DNA of 37,416 nucleotides, taken from positions 1 to 37,416 of the forward strand of contig NZ_ALXE01000037.1 in NCBI RefSeq assembly GCF_000295955.2, read 5' to 3'. A program made the translations under genes and the position numbers. Origin of the DNA: Pantoea sp. A4 (GTDB lineage: Bacteria; Pseudomonadota; Gammaproteobacteria; Enterobacterales; Enterobacteriaceae). Positions 24,976 to 33,780 of the stretch are shown here, piece by piece. The notes under the pieces were generated by a model, which saw only the letters and a program-made list of their open reading frames with translations, made no database searches and was not told the DNA's origin. Within the stretch, counting starts at the first letter, position 1; the number at the start of each line of letters is the position of its first letter.

Positions 24976-25989
24976 TCAACGCAAGGTTTTCCGCCGCACC
25001 AGTTGCGCCTCAAAGAGCTGGTTTCCTGTGGGCCCGCTTGAGGGGGAAAGCAGGCGTTGGCAGGCGGCTTCGGCCATTTCGGCCAGCGGCTGCGAGAACG
25101 TGGTGAGCTGGTAGCCGAGCCAACTGGCCTGTTCGATATCATCGAAACCAATCACCGCGATATCTTCGGGAATACGCAGGCCAAACTCGTGGCGGGCAGC
25201 GTCAATAAAACCGCAGGCGATAAGGTCTGTGACGCAGAATACGCCGTCCGGGCGTTGCGCCTGCGTCAGCAACTGATGCGCCGCCAGCACGCCGGTCTGG
25301 TAGCTGGTGCTGCCTGGCCGGATAACGTCAACCTCCGCGCCAGCCTGGGCCGCAGCCTCAAGGAATCGCGTTTCACGGATCACCATGCTCGGTGAGCGGG
25401 CGGAAGAGGAGACCATCGCGATGCGCTGACATTGCGCGCCCACCAGCTGGTTAAAGGCTTCGCCCATGGTCGAGCTGTAATCAATGTCAATATTATCCGC
25501 GCTGGGAAATTGCCCGAGACGGTTAATCAAAATCACCTGCTGTCCGCTCTGCATACAGAGATGGATCAGTGAGGCTGGCGGCTTACCCGACAACACAATG
25601 GTGGCCGTGGAACGGTATTTCAGGGTCTGCTGTAGCGCCTCTCTGGCACTGGCTTCACCGTCATCGGTGTTGATCACCATCACCGCGCGCCCGGCTTTAT
25701 TCAGACGGCGGGTCAGGTGCTCCAGCAAGCTCGACTGGTAGGGCGAAGAGAGATTGCCGCCCAGAATACACACCGGACGGCTGGCCTCCTTCGAGAGGCC
25801 GCGCGCCAGATGATTCACGTGATAATTCAGCGCTTCGGCTGCGGCCAGCACTTTACGCCGCGTCTCATCGGACACGCTTCGGCCCGGCGTAAACGTGCGC
25901 GATACCGCTGAACGCGACACCCCTGCCAGCAGCGCCACCTCGGTCGCGCTGGCAAAACCGGCACCCTTGTCGGCACTATTTTTGCTCAT
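24976..25989 (-). CDS. LacI-family transcriptional repressor
   Basis: 337 residues. N-terminal HTH (ATEVALLAGVSRSAVSRTF, about 14-32) and hinge helix (LNYHVNHLARGL), then a periplasmic-binding-like sensor (about 70-330). It is the last gene of the ABC importer operon, and its start overlaps the end of the phosphatase fusion by 14 bases, so the two are translationally coupled. The likely operator is the perfect palindrome at 31563-31578 in front of the permease gene. LacI members usually sense a sugar or sugar phosphate; the inducer here is probably the imported phosphoester or its product. Confidence 0.92.
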   Translation of the reverse strand: MSKNSADKGAGFASATEVALLAGVSRSAVSRTFTPGRSVSDETRRKVLAAAEALNYHVNHLARGLSKEASRPVCILGGNLSSPYQSSLLEHLTRRLNKAGRAVMVINTDDGEASAREALQQTLKYRSTATIVLSGKPPASLIHLCMQSGQQVILINRLGQFPSADNIDIDYSSTMGEAFNQLVGAQCQRIAMVSSSARSPSMVIRETRFLEAAAQAGAEVDVIRPGSTSYQTGVLAAHQLLTQAQRPDGVFCVTDLIACGFIDAARHEFGLRIPEDIAVIGFDDIEQASWLGYQLTTFSQPLAEMAEAACQRLLSPSSGPTGNQLFEAQLVRRKTLR

Positions 25990-27412
25990 TACCTTGTTCC
26001 ATTGCAGCTAAAGCCCGTTCCCGCAGAATGGCATATTCCGCCAGGCGAATCAGCGACGGCTTTGGCGTCTCGAACCATTCATCCTTATGGAGCTGGCGTT
26101 TGTCGCGGATCAGCGCAATCGCAGCATCCAGGGTGGGGAAGCGCTCAGGCCATTCCAGGTGCAGGAACAGCGCCACTAACGCCACTGAACGGCTGCGCCC
26201 ACCGCGACAGTTCACCAAAATATTGCCCCGCTGGCGATTGCGATAGGAGGCTTTATCCGGGATCTGCTGCAACAGGGCAGAGCGCATCAGCTGGTATCCG
26301 GCGTGCAGCATCTCCGGTGCGTTGCCTTCACCGTCGATCAGCCCCAGTTTGTAATAGCGCACCGGACCGGCACCGTGGGTGAGCAGGTGCGGTGCGGCGC
26401 TGGCTTCCGGGTTGTTTACCCAGTCGATATCCAGATTCACCGCACAGTTAATCACCACGCCGATATTATGCCCGGCCAGCAGTGCGGCATCACTGACGCC
26501 ACTGGACCCACCGATGTAAATATCCATTCCCCAGCCCGCAACATCTTCAGCGATCAGGCTGATCGGGGGACGAGGCGCGTGGATAACCGCTGCGCTAGCG
26601 GGTAGAGCCGCTTCAGCCGCGAGCGGGATGCCCGCAGCACGGGACACGTCACCCGCAATACCTATTGCTACCGCCAGCACCGGTAATCCGTTAAAGATAC
26701 CCTCAGCGGTCACCGGCGTGATGCCGGTCTGCCCGCCCGCTTCGCTCACCAGCAACAGCCCGGCAAGGCAGTCCCAGGCATTCATATGCATCTCGACATA
26801 ACCGTCGGTTCTGCCTTCTGCCACCCACGCCAGTGCCAGCGCACCCGAACCGCCACGCCGCACGCTGCATCCCTGGCTCAGCAACGCCCCCATCACATCG
26901 AGATAGCGGCGTTGACTGTGACGCGAAGACCAGCCCAGTTCAATAGATGCACGCTGTGTGTCGGTCAACGTGCTGACCTGCAACGGTTGATCGTTCTTGC
27001 GTGCGTAGTGACCGCGCCGTGCGAGGTACAGTTCTTCACTCACTGGGTTATAAATGGCCCCTAATTCAGTGACACCGTCACGTACCCACGCCATACAGAC
27101 ACAGAAATGGGCAATGCCACGGGCAAAGTTAGCGGTGCCGTCGATGGGATCAACCACCCACAGGCTCCGGGCACTGTCAGGCTGGCAGGCAGACTCTTCA
27201 CCGAGGATCTCATCCTCAGGAAAAGCCTCACTGATTGCGTTCAGGATCATCTTTTCCACCAGCGTGTCCGCCTCGGTCAAGAAATCCTGATGGCCTTTGA
27301 GTTGATACTCGCCCGCCTTACGGGAATTGAAGAAATTGAGCGCGGTCTGTCCGGCAGCAACAATGATGTGTTTAAGCGCAGCTTCGCGCTGATCGGTATC
27401 GAGAGTGGTCAC
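25976..27412 (-). CDS. Fusion of inositol monophosphatase and dual-specificity (tyrosine-type) phosphatase
   Basis: 478 residues, two phosphatase folds in one chain. Residues 1-260: Mg-dependent inositol monophosphatase family, with GEES (71-74), WVVDPIDGTANF (85-96; Asp88 and Asp91 bind metal) and the second motif WDCLAGLLLVSEAGG (213-227; Asp214). Residues about 295-460: a cysteine phosphatase with P-loop CRGGRSRS, so Cys402 and Arg408 form the C-X5-R signature, and a plausible general acid Asp360. Cytosolic, no signal. It should remove phosphate from a small imported substrate. It stands between the ABC importer's binding protein and the LacI repressor. IMPase-DSP fusions are not something I know as a described family. 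Confidence 0.88.
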   Translation of the reverse strand: MTTLDTDQREAALKHIIVAAGQTALNFFNSRKAGEYQLKGHQDFLTEADTLVEKMILNAISEAFPEDEILGEESACQPDSARSLWVVDPIDGTANFARGIAHFCVCMAWVRDGVTELGAIYNPVSEELYLARRGHYARKNDQPLQVSTLTDTQRASIELGWSSRHSQRRYLDVMGALLSQGCSVRRGGSGALALAWVAEGRTDGYVEMHMNAWDCLAGLLLVSEAGGQTGITPVTAEGIFNGLPVLAVAIGIAGDVSRAAGIPLAAEAALPASAAVIHAPRPPISLIAEDVAGWGMDIYIGGSSGVSDAALLAGHNIGVVINCAVNLDIDWVNNPEASAAPHLLTHGAGPVRYYKLGLIDGEGNAPEMLHAGYQLMRSALLQQIPDKASYRNRQRGNILVNCRGGRSRSVALVALFLHLEWPERFPTLDAAIALIRDKRQLHKDEWFETPKPSLIRLAEYAILRERALAAMEQGNEQK

Positions 27413-27465
27413 AATGCTTTACCTGTCATGAAAAATGGAATGCCGACACCCAGCGTGTCGGAAGG

Positions 27466-28563
27466 TTATTTTTGGTAGTTCAGGCTCCAGATGTCCTGCC
27501 AGTCCTGGCGGCTGTTCCAGTCTTCCTGCGCGCTCGCCGTCAGGTACTGCATTAACTCACCGCGATATTTTTCAATGCCAGAGGCTTCATCTGCCGGGAG
27601 ACTCACCGTGTCGTTGGTGGACATTTTGCCGTCGACGCCTTGCGGCGCGATGCCCTCAGCGGTCAGGAGGTAGTGAATGAACAGTTTGGCGGTATTCGGG
27701 CTTTTTGTACCGGTCGCTACCACGCCAAGGCTCGGGTAATTCCAGCCGATAAACGGTTTCATGCCGCTACATAAGGCGAGCTGCATACCCTGCTTGTTAT
27801 CGCGGAACTTGGCGGTGGAGACCAGACCCACAAAATCGGTTTTACCATCCGGTGCGCCAATGGCGGAGGCCGCATCATTGTCTGAGTGGGTCAGCAACAC
27901 CCCGTTCTCCGCCAGCGCCTTCACAAAGGCCGCCGTGGCAGACTTTTCATCGGTGTGCAGCGGCTTGCCAAACTCTTGCTGATAGGCATCACGCACCTGT
28001 TGGTCATAATGGGTTTCCATCTGGCTGAACCAGTCGGTGTAAGCCGGCTTGCTGGTCGGGTCCTGCATCGCCACCCGGCCACGCCATTTGGCTTCGGTTA
28101 ACTGCCAGATGTTGGTCACCGGACAAGTCGTATGGTGCGCCTTGTTATAGGCAAAGACATTGGGGGCCAGCACCACCGTCAGCGGCTGCTGATAATTGGC
28201 CGCGATGGCACCTTTAAGGTCGTCCGGTACCCAGCTCTGGACGTAGCCTTTTTTCAGGAGCTGAGTGATACCCGCTGGCGTATCTTCCACAATCGCCACA
28301 TCGGTGCGCACGTTATGCGCCTGGGCTTCGCGGCTCATGATCTCAATGATTTGTGGTGCATCTGCTTTCACACCGTTGGCCTGCAAGCCATACAATTTGC
28401 TGAACGCTTTTGCCTGCTCCACGATTTTCCCGGTGGAGGCGTACACGGTAATGGGCTGCTCCTGCTTTGCGGCGGCAATCAGCTGTTGCAGGTTGAACGT
28501 CTCAGCCTGAGCGGATGCGCTCCCCAGCAGGGCAATGATCAAAGCGGTTAAATGACGCGTCAT
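27466..28563 (-). CDS. Periplasmic substrate-binding protein of an ABC importer (AfuA/FbpA-like)
   Basis: 365 residues with a Sec signal peptide (1-20, cleavage after ASAQA). The fold is that of type II binding proteins of the iron(III)/sugar-phosphate/phosphonate group (ITVYASTG near the N-terminus, PSLGVVATGTKSPNTAKLFIHYLL later). AfuA, once thought to bind iron, binds hexose phosphates. The conserved iron-ligand Tyr pair of FbpA is not obvious. Position with two phosphatases and a phytase-like enzyme favours a phosphorylated sugar or inositol. Ligand inferred. Confidence 0.85.
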   Translation of the reverse strand: MTRHLTALIIALLGSASAQAETFNLQQLIAAAKQEQPITVYASTGKIVEQAKAFSKLYGLQANGVKADAPQIIEIMSREAQAHNVRTDVAIVEDTPAGITQLLKKGYVQSWVPDDLKGAIAANYQQPLTVVLAPNVFAYNKAHHTTCPVTNIWQLTEAKWRGRVAMQDPTSKPAYTDWFSQMETHYDQQVRDAYQQEFGKPLHTDEKSATAAFVKALAENGVLLTHSDNDAASAIGAPDGKTDFVGLVSTAKFRDNKQGMQLALCSGMKPFIGWNYPSLGVVATGTKSPNTAKLFIHYLLTAEGIAPQGVDGKMSTNDTVSLPADEASGIEKYRGELMQYLTASAQEDWNSRQDWQDIWSLNYQK

Positions 28564-28590
28564 AAGGGTTCCTGGCGTGTGAAAAAAAGG

Positions 28591-29670
28591 TTAGTGAGCT
28601 GCAACCTGATGGCGCAATCCATGATGGTTAAAGAAATGCAGGGAGGAAGCCGGTAGCTGGCAGTAAACCTGCTGATGCATCTGCCAGCGTGGTCGCAGTT
28701 GCGTCGAGTGCAGTAAGCGATCTTCCCCCACGGCCAGTTCAATCACCCAGCTGCCTCCGGTGGGCATAATGTTGTTGATGGTCACCGGCACGCTGTCACG
28801 GCTGGTCCCTTCACTGATCACCACTTCTTCAGGACGAATGCCACACAGCTGGGTGTGGTCGTGCAGGGCAAAACGCTGGTGCAGGTGGTGTGCCAGCTGG
28901 CTGTGTTGCTGATGCAGCGGTATCAGATTCAGGCGCGGTGTGCCGATAAACTCTGCGACAAAACGGTTCGCTGGCGTGGCGTAAATCTCATCTGGCGTGC
29001 CCGTCTGCTGCACATGCCCGGCACTCATCACCGCAATGGTGGTTGCCAGCGTCATCGCTTCCCACTGATCGTGGCTCACGAAGACAATGGTGGTGCCGAA
29101 GGTTTCATGCAGGCGGCGCAGTTCATTACGCATTTCCAGGCGCAGGGTCGCATCCAGATTGGAAAGCGGTTCATCCAGTAGCAGCACGCCGGGGTTAACT
29201 GCCAGCATACGTGCGAGGGCAACGCGCTGCTGTTGTCCCCCGGAAAGCTGCGCCGGGTAGCGTTTGGCATAATCGGCAATGCGCAATTTTTCCATCACGT
29301 CCTGGCAGCGTGCGATACGCTCTTTGGTCGCGACTTTTTGCAGACGCAGACCAAAATCGACGTTTTGTTCTACGGTCATGTGCGGCCAGAGCGCGTAGCT
29401 CTGAAACACCAGGCCCACACCGCGCTTCTCCGGTGGGATGTAGGTGCCGTGCGCCACGGAATCCACGATCTTATCGCCAATGCTGATCTCTCCACCGCTG
29501 GCATGCTCAATGCCGGCGATCATCCGCAGAATCGTGGTCTTCCCGCAGCCGGAAGGCCCCAGCAGGCAGAGAAACTCGCCATCGTTGACTGTCAGGTTGA
29601 TGTTATTGACCGCAGGCGTGGTGCTGCCTGGATAGGTTTTCGTCAGGTTGCTTAACTGAATAGTGGGCAT
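28591..29670 (-). CDS. ABC importer ATPase with TOBE domain
   Basis: 359 residues. Walker A GPSGCGKTT (about 38-46), Q-loop VFQSYALWPHMTV, signature LSGGQQQR, Walker B VLLLDEPLSNLD and H-loop VSHDQWEAM. The C-terminal 110 residues form the TOBE regulatory domain typical of the CUT1/FbpC/PotA group. It drives the importer formed with the permease just upstream (one base between the permease stop and this ATG) and the binding protein 27 bases downstream. Confidence 0.93.
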   Translation of the reverse strand: MPTIQLSNLTKTYPGSTTPAVNNINLTVNDGEFLCLLGPSGCGKTTILRMIAGIEHASGGEISIGDKIVDSVAHGTYIPPEKRGVGLVFQSYALWPHMTVEQNVDFGLRLQKVATKERIARCQDVMEKLRIADYAKRYPAQLSGGQQQRVALARMLAVNPGVLLLDEPLSNLDATLRLEMRNELRRLHETFGTTIVFVSHDQWEAMTLATTIAVMSAGHVQQTGTPDEIYATPANRFVAEFIGTPRLNLIPLHQQHSQLAHHLHQRFALHDHTQLCGIRPEEVVISEGTSRDSVPVTINNIMPTGGSWVIELAVGEDRLLHSTQLRPRWQMHQQVYCQLPASSLHFFNHHGLRHQVAAH

Positions 29671-29671
29671 G

Positions 29672-31495
29672 TTATTTCTCCAGGCTTTCTGCCAGACCGG
29701 TGCCAGTGACCTTCTGGATCAGCACCGTGCCAGCCCATGAAATCAGGGCGATCATCAGCACCACAGCGTTGGCCGCCTGCTGATAGTTGTAGTCAATCAA
29801 ACGCAGGGAATAGGTGGTCATGACATCCGTCGCCGGGGTGGCGAGAATGACGAATAAGCTGACGCCTTTGATCCCCGAGATAAACGGCAGCAGAATGCCG
29901 GTGGCCAGCGGGGCGGCCTGAATCGGGATCACAATCTGGCGCAGGCGGACGAACCATCCGGCACCGGCAATGCGTGCGGCTTCCTCCGTCTCTTTCCCTA
30001 ACTGGGTCATCGCGGCAATGCCTGAACGGCTGGCGTAGGGCATTTTCTCTGCTATTAATGCCAGCACCAGAATAAACGGCGTGCCGTAGAGCGCGGGCAC
30101 CGGGCCTCGGGCTACGGCAAACAGCGACAGAAATGCCGTAGCAAACGCAATGCCGGGGACCAGGTAGGGCAGGAAAGTCAGCTGGCGCAGTGCGGAGGAG
30201 AGCCAGCGAGAGTGGCTGCGCATCACGGCATAGCCCACCAGCAGGCCCAGCACACCACAGGCTACGGAAGCTGAACCGACGATCAGCAGGGTATTGCCAA
30301 TCGCCTGCCAGAACTCGGCCGTCAGCAGGATCCCGTTGTGCATGGCGACGGTGTCGAGGTGATGCCCGATCCAGTAAGCCAGCGTGAAGTTATCGCGGGT
30401 GAAACGGCCAGGCAGCGTCATGATGGTAGACAGGAACAGCGTCAGCAGGGGGATCACCACGCCCAGCAGCACAAACAGTAGCGGCAGTGAGCCGGCAACC
30501 ACCCGCCAGCGTCCGAGGCGGCTACGGCGATCCATCACCCCTTTGCCCCCGACGGTGACAAAGCGCTTTGCCTCGCGCAGCATTTTCATATCCAACGCCA
30601 GGGTCAGCATCCCCATTAACATGATCACCGTAGCAATCACTGCCGCAACCCCGGACTGGCGCGTGCCGATGGCACGATACAGGCCGGTAGAAAGGGTATC
30701 GAAGTGCACCGGTAAGCCCAGAATATAGGGCAGGGCGAACTCGCCAATACAGTCAGCAAAGATCAGCAGCGCCGCCGAGAGCAACGCGGGTCGCATCAGC
30801 GGGACGATGATTTTAAACGCAATGGCCGCACGGGATGCGCCCAGCACCCGGGCACTCTCTTCCATCTGGCTATCCATGCGTTTCAGCGCATTGCCGACAA
30901 TCAAGATCACCAGTGGCGCATAGTGCAGCACCATAATCACGACGATGGGAAAATAGCCGTAGGCGACCCAGTCGGGCGTCTGAAACCCCATCGCTTCCAG
31001 CCAACCGGGCTGGCCACCAATGGCATGATTTTTAAACAGGGTGTTCCACGCCAGGGCAAAGGTCCAGGAAGGCAGCATAAACGGCACGATAAGCAGGGTA
31101 GAGAACCCCCTTTTGCCTGCCATATCGGTTCGGTTGATCAACCACGCCAGCGCCACACCCACGACCAGTGCGCCTGCCACGGTGCTAAACGCCACGGCCA
31201 GCGTATTCAGCAGCGGTGTCCAGAGCAGCAGATCAGACATGCGTGAGCTGAGCGTGCGCACCAAATACCAGCTGGTGAAGGCACCTTCAGTCGCGCCGGT
31301 ACGCCCCTCGTCGCCGCTTTGAACCAGGACGGCGTTCAACAACACGGAAATGACCGGAGCCAGAATGATCCCACTGAACAGCAGCAACAGCAGCACGGCC
31401 AGCAAATTGGCAGGTTCCTGGCGAATAATGGCCAGCGTATGGCGCAGTTTAGGCCACGCGGCGTAGCGGGGGTGAACGTCGGATTGGTAAGACAC
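29672..31495 (-). CDS. ABC importer permease, two fused membrane domains (FbpB/AfuB-like)
   Basis: About 607 residues from GTG 31495, chosen because AGAGG lies seven bases upstream and because the longer ATG at 31570 falls inside a palindromic operator. About twelve membrane helices in two BPD_transp_1 domains, each with an EAA-type loop (ESARVLGASRAAIAFKIIVP and TEEAARIAGAGWFVRLRQIV). Fused two-domain permeases are typical of the iron/sugar-phosphate (FbpB, AfuB) group. First gene of the operon; forms the inner-membrane channel for a phosphorylated substrate, by inference from its partners. Confidence 0.88.
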   Translation of the reverse strand: MSYQSDVHPRYAAWPKLRHTLAIIRQEPANLLAVLLLLLFSGIILAPVISVLLNAVLVQSGDEGRTGATEGAFTSWYLVRTLSSRMSDLLLWTPLLNTLAVAFSTVAGALVVGVALAWLINRTDMAGKRGFSTLLIVPFMLPSWTFALAWNTLFKNHAIGGQPGWLEAMGFQTPDWVAYGYFPIVVIMVLHYAPLVILIVGNALKRMDSQMEESARVLGASRAAIAFKIIVPLMRPALLSAALLIFADCIGEFALPYILGLPVHFDTLSTGLYRAIGTRQSGVAAVIATVIMLMGMLTLALDMKMLREAKRFVTVGGKGVMDRRSRLGRWRVVAGSLPLLFVLLGVVIPLLTLFLSTIMTLPGRFTRDNFTLAYWIGHHLDTVAMHNGILLTAEFWQAIGNTLLIVGSASVACGVLGLLVGYAVMRSHSRWLSSALRQLTFLPYLVPGIAFATAFLSLFAVARGPVPALYGTPFILVLALIAEKMPYASRSGIAAMTQLGKETEEAARIAGAGWFVRLRQIVIPIQAAPLATGILLPFISGIKGVSLFVILATPATDVMTTYSLRLIDYNYQQAANAVVLMIALISWAGTVLIQKVTGTGLAESLEK

Positions 31496-31562
31496 AGATA
31501 ACCTCTGGCGGTGAAAGACAGAGGGGAATATAGCGGCGCTATATGACAGTTTTGCGAACGGT

Positions 31563-31578
31563 TTGCACATATGTGCAA
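31563..31578. promoter_or_regulatory. Perfect 16-bp palindrome, likely LacI-family operator
   Basis: TTGCACATATGTGCAA is fully symmetrical and lies 68 bases upstream of the permease GTG. Length and symmetric centre suit LacI-family proteins, and the operon's last gene is a LacI repressor. A half-like ATGTTGCAC occurs near 33870 upstream of the outer-membrane channel operon. Confidence 0.65.
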
Positions 31579-31593
31579 TTATTTTCAGATGCG

Positions 31594-31624
31594 GTTCCCC
31601 CCCATCGTGACGACGGGGGGAAAC
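31594..31624 (-). terminator. Terminator downstream of the phytase operon
   Basis: A GTTCCCCCC arm pairs with GGGGGGAAAC around ATCGTGACGAC, giving a very GC-rich stem of about nine pairs with a slip. It lies between the phytase stop codon and the operator of the ABC operon, so it separates the two operons. Confidence 0.6.
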
Positions 31625-31701
31625 AAGGGATGCACAGTAAGTACGCTGTAATTCTGGTGCTGAATGAGCAGCAATAAATAACCGGGAATGCTAATCAGCG
31701 G

Positions 31702-32988
31702 TTAATTGAACACGCTGACATCCGCACCATCCGCCACCAGATGCTGTTGTCCGATTTTAACGAAGGTCTCCAGCGGGCAAAGTTCTCCCACTGCACTTGA
31801 ATGGCAGCCAGGATGAATAAACTCCGCTACAGGTAAGGGGTGTTGGTTATTCAGTGGGGTGAGTTCACGCCACTGATCTAACGTTCTGGCGCTGAAGGTC
31901 ACATGGACCAGTTGCTCGCCTGTTTGGGTATCGCGATAACGTTCCATGACCAGACTGCCTCCCGGTGGAATATCATTGCGCGGGTAAACGGGCAGTTGCC
32001 AGTTAAATCCCAGCATGGTTTGAATTTGCGAGATATTACTGTCGTGACCAACCAGAATGACTAGCGGGCTATTTAATTCACCCTTTTCATTTGGCGTAAT
32101 GGCACGCAGTAACTGCCGCATTAATACCGAGCCACCGTGGCTGGCATATTCAAGGGTGTTGCTCACCAAATCATATTTTGCTGCGTGCAGCGCCATTAAC
32201 TGACTCACCTGCTGTGCATTACTGGCATGCCCAAAGGCGACTTGAGATAACGGTAAGTTTTCGCTGTATTGCAAACGAATGGTTTCGCCTATTGATGCCC
32301 CTTTTGATACCGGGCCGGTTAATTTCGCTTTACCTTTGTCGTTTATTTCTACGCCCCAGGGTTTGTCGAGGAATGCACAGCTTTTCGCTTCATTCGCACA
32401 GACTGCATGACGTAATTCGTTGACCGACTGCTGATATTTATGTTGCGCATTTTCAGCCGATCCCATTTTCTCCAGCACCTGCTGAGAAATCACCTGTTGA
32501 TCGGGTTTAGCAATACCCATTTCAACGGTATCAAACAGGGGATCGTGTTTATTCGCCGTGCTATGCATGGCGACACCACAGCCTGGGAACATCCCGTCTA
32601 ACAGGGCAACGCCGGTGGCTTTGGTACGCTGATCGGGGGCGGCCCACAGAAAGACCTGTTCCGGGCCAGGACAGGTGCCGGTTGGGTTGAGCTTTAACCC
32701 GTGCGCGCGCCAGGTGGCCAGTTGATACGCGCCCTGCGCCAGCATGCCAGCGTAGCCATGTCCGGTGAGATTGCCGTCTGGCACGCCCCATTCCGGCCAT
32801 GTTTGACCAGTGGCTTTTTCCAGGCTGGCGGTGTCGGTTTGTGGCCGCACACCATGGCGGATCAGCATAACGACCTTCTCCAGCTGGTAGCGGGAGGCCG
32901 GATTTTCAGCGGCAGCCGCGACCGGAAGCAGACCCGTAGAAAACGTGACTAACAACAGCGGTACTGCCCATGCTTTTTTCATTTTCAT
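31702..32988 (-). CDS. Periplasmic histidine acid phosphatase/phytase (PhyK/Agp-like)
   Basis: 428 residues from ATG 32988 (MKMKKAWAV); a GTG at 32997 is possible but has no separate ribosome binding site. Sec signal to about residue 27. Catalytic motif LIRHGVRPQT supplies the phosphohistidine, and VGHDSNIS supplies the proton donor Asp. Blocks such as LTGHGYA, FPGCGV, DKPWGVE and SENLPLSQ recall Klebsiella PhyK phytase more than E. coli Agp. Phytases normally carry HDTN; here it is HDSN as in Agp, so substrate choice between phytate and sugar 1-phosphates is open. It starts 12 bases after the outer-membrane channel gene and is co-transcribed with it. Confidence 0.9.
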   Translation of the reverse strand: MKMKKAWAVPLLLVTFSTGLLPVAAAAENPASRYQLEKVVMLIRHGVRPQTDTASLEKATGQTWPEWGVPDGNLTGHGYAGMLAQGAYQLATWRAHGLKLNPTGTCPGPEQVFLWAAPDQRTKATGVALLDGMFPGCGVAMHSTANKHDPLFDTVEMGIAKPDQQVISQQVLEKMGSAENAQHKYQQSVNELRHAVCANEAKSCAFLDKPWGVEINDKGKAKLTGPVSKGASIGETIRLQYSENLPLSQVAFGHASNAQQVSQLMALHAAKYDLVSNTLEYASHGGSVLMRQLLRAITPNEKGELNSPLVILVGHDSNISQIQTMLGFNWQLPVYPRNDIPPGGSLVMERYRDTQTGEQLVHVTFSARTLDQWRELTPLNNQHPLPVAEFIHPGCHSSAVGELCPLETFVKIGQQHLVADGADVSVFN

Positions 32989-33000
32989 TATTTCCACCGA

Positions 33001-33696
33001 TCAAAATTCGTAACTGATGCCCGTGATAAACTCAGATTGTCGCTGAGACGTTTTTTTCGATACTGAGACATTTTTAACCCCAATATAGGGCGTAAGATGT
33101 TTGGTTAAATGATAACCCAGTTCGACTTTATGTTCGAAATCCGTACGCTTGTTATTATATAAATCCTCGTTAGCATGATATCCGGTAAAAGTGTAACTTA
33201 ATTTAAAATCGCCAATGCTTTGTGATATTTCGGCATCCACACGGTCCATACGCTTCGTGGCTTTTTCATCCCGATCGCTGATCTCTTTCCGATAGCGCAA
33301 TGAGAGTTTGGTCGAGTGGAACGGCCGGTATTTAAATTTCAGTGAGGGTTTGTATTTCTCTTCACCCTGTTTAAGGGCGAAGGTGAAACCGGGCTCGACA
33401 CTGAAACTTTTGGTTATGTCGGCCGTGTAGTTAATCTTAAACTCTTTCTCGGTGATTTCCCGGTGACCAAAGAAACGCCCGGCATCACCGTTCTCTTGTT
33501 CCCGCGGCTTGAATTTAAATTTCGTGCCGATGCCCAGGCCAGAGGCAAAGTCATGGGATATCTCAAGTTCATCCGTGTGTTCTTTAGAGATATCTTCGTA
33601 CTTGTGCTCATAATTAATCTCCAGCGCCATTGCGCTGTGTGATAACAAAATGAATCCCGCCACCACGCAAGTGGTTAATACTTTTTTCTTTAGCAT
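33001..33696 (-). CDS. KdgM/NanC-family outer-membrane channel
   Basis: 231 residues with a Sec signal (1-24, ...SHSAMA). The mature protein starts LEINYEHKYED and alternates short beta strands with charged turns, ending in the outer-membrane C-terminal ITGISYEF (terminal Phe). This matches the 12-stranded KdgM/NanC porins that pass acidic oligosaccharides (oligogalacturonate, sialic acid). The many Lys/Arg in the strands suit a polyanionic solute. First gene of an operon with the phytase-like enzyme, so the solute is probably a phosphorylated compound, a role not known to me for this family. Confidence 0.85.
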   Translation of the reverse strand: MLKKKVLTTCVVAGFILLSHSAMALEINYEHKYEDISKEHTDELEISHDFASGLGIGTKFKFKPREQENGDAGRFFGHREITEKEFKINYTADITKSFSVEPGFTFALKQGEEKYKPSLKFKYRPFHSTKLSLRYRKEISDRDEKATKRMDRVDAEISQSIGDFKLSYTFTGYHANEDLYNNKRTDFEHKVELGYHLTKHLTPYIGVKNVSVSKKTSQRQSEFITGISYEF

Positions 33697-33747
33697 GTTT
33701 AATTCTTCCCGATGAGCCAGAGAGGCCGAAATTTACGGGGGGATTAT

Positions 33748-33780
33748 TTCAGTTAAATTTCAGATTTAATTCAGTTGGAT
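33748..33780 (-). promoter_or_regulatory. Three 11-bp direct repeats, PhoB/OmpR-type box
   Basis: TTCAG recurs at 33748, 33759 and 33770, exactly 11 bases apart, with AT-rich spacers. On the minus strand this reads CTGAATT AAAT, CTGAAAT TTAA, CTGAAAT AATC, the 7+4 layout of Pho boxes (consensus CTGTCAT with AT-rich 4-mers; matches 4-5 of 7 per repeat). It lies 52-84 bases upstream of the channel/phytase operon start. PhoB or another OmpR-type regulator could bind. TAAACGTTTA (33820-33829) further upstream is a second palindromic candidate site. Confidence 0.45.

Noticed and set aside
27466..31495. Ferric iron ABC importer (FbpABC)
   Set aside because: Fold family fits, but two phosphatases and a LacI repressor in the operon argue for a phosphorylated organic substrate; iron is not excluded.
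29076..31590. Long overlapping frames on both strands of the ABC genes
   Set aside because: High-GC shadow frames; the minus-strand Walker and EAA motifs identify the real genes.
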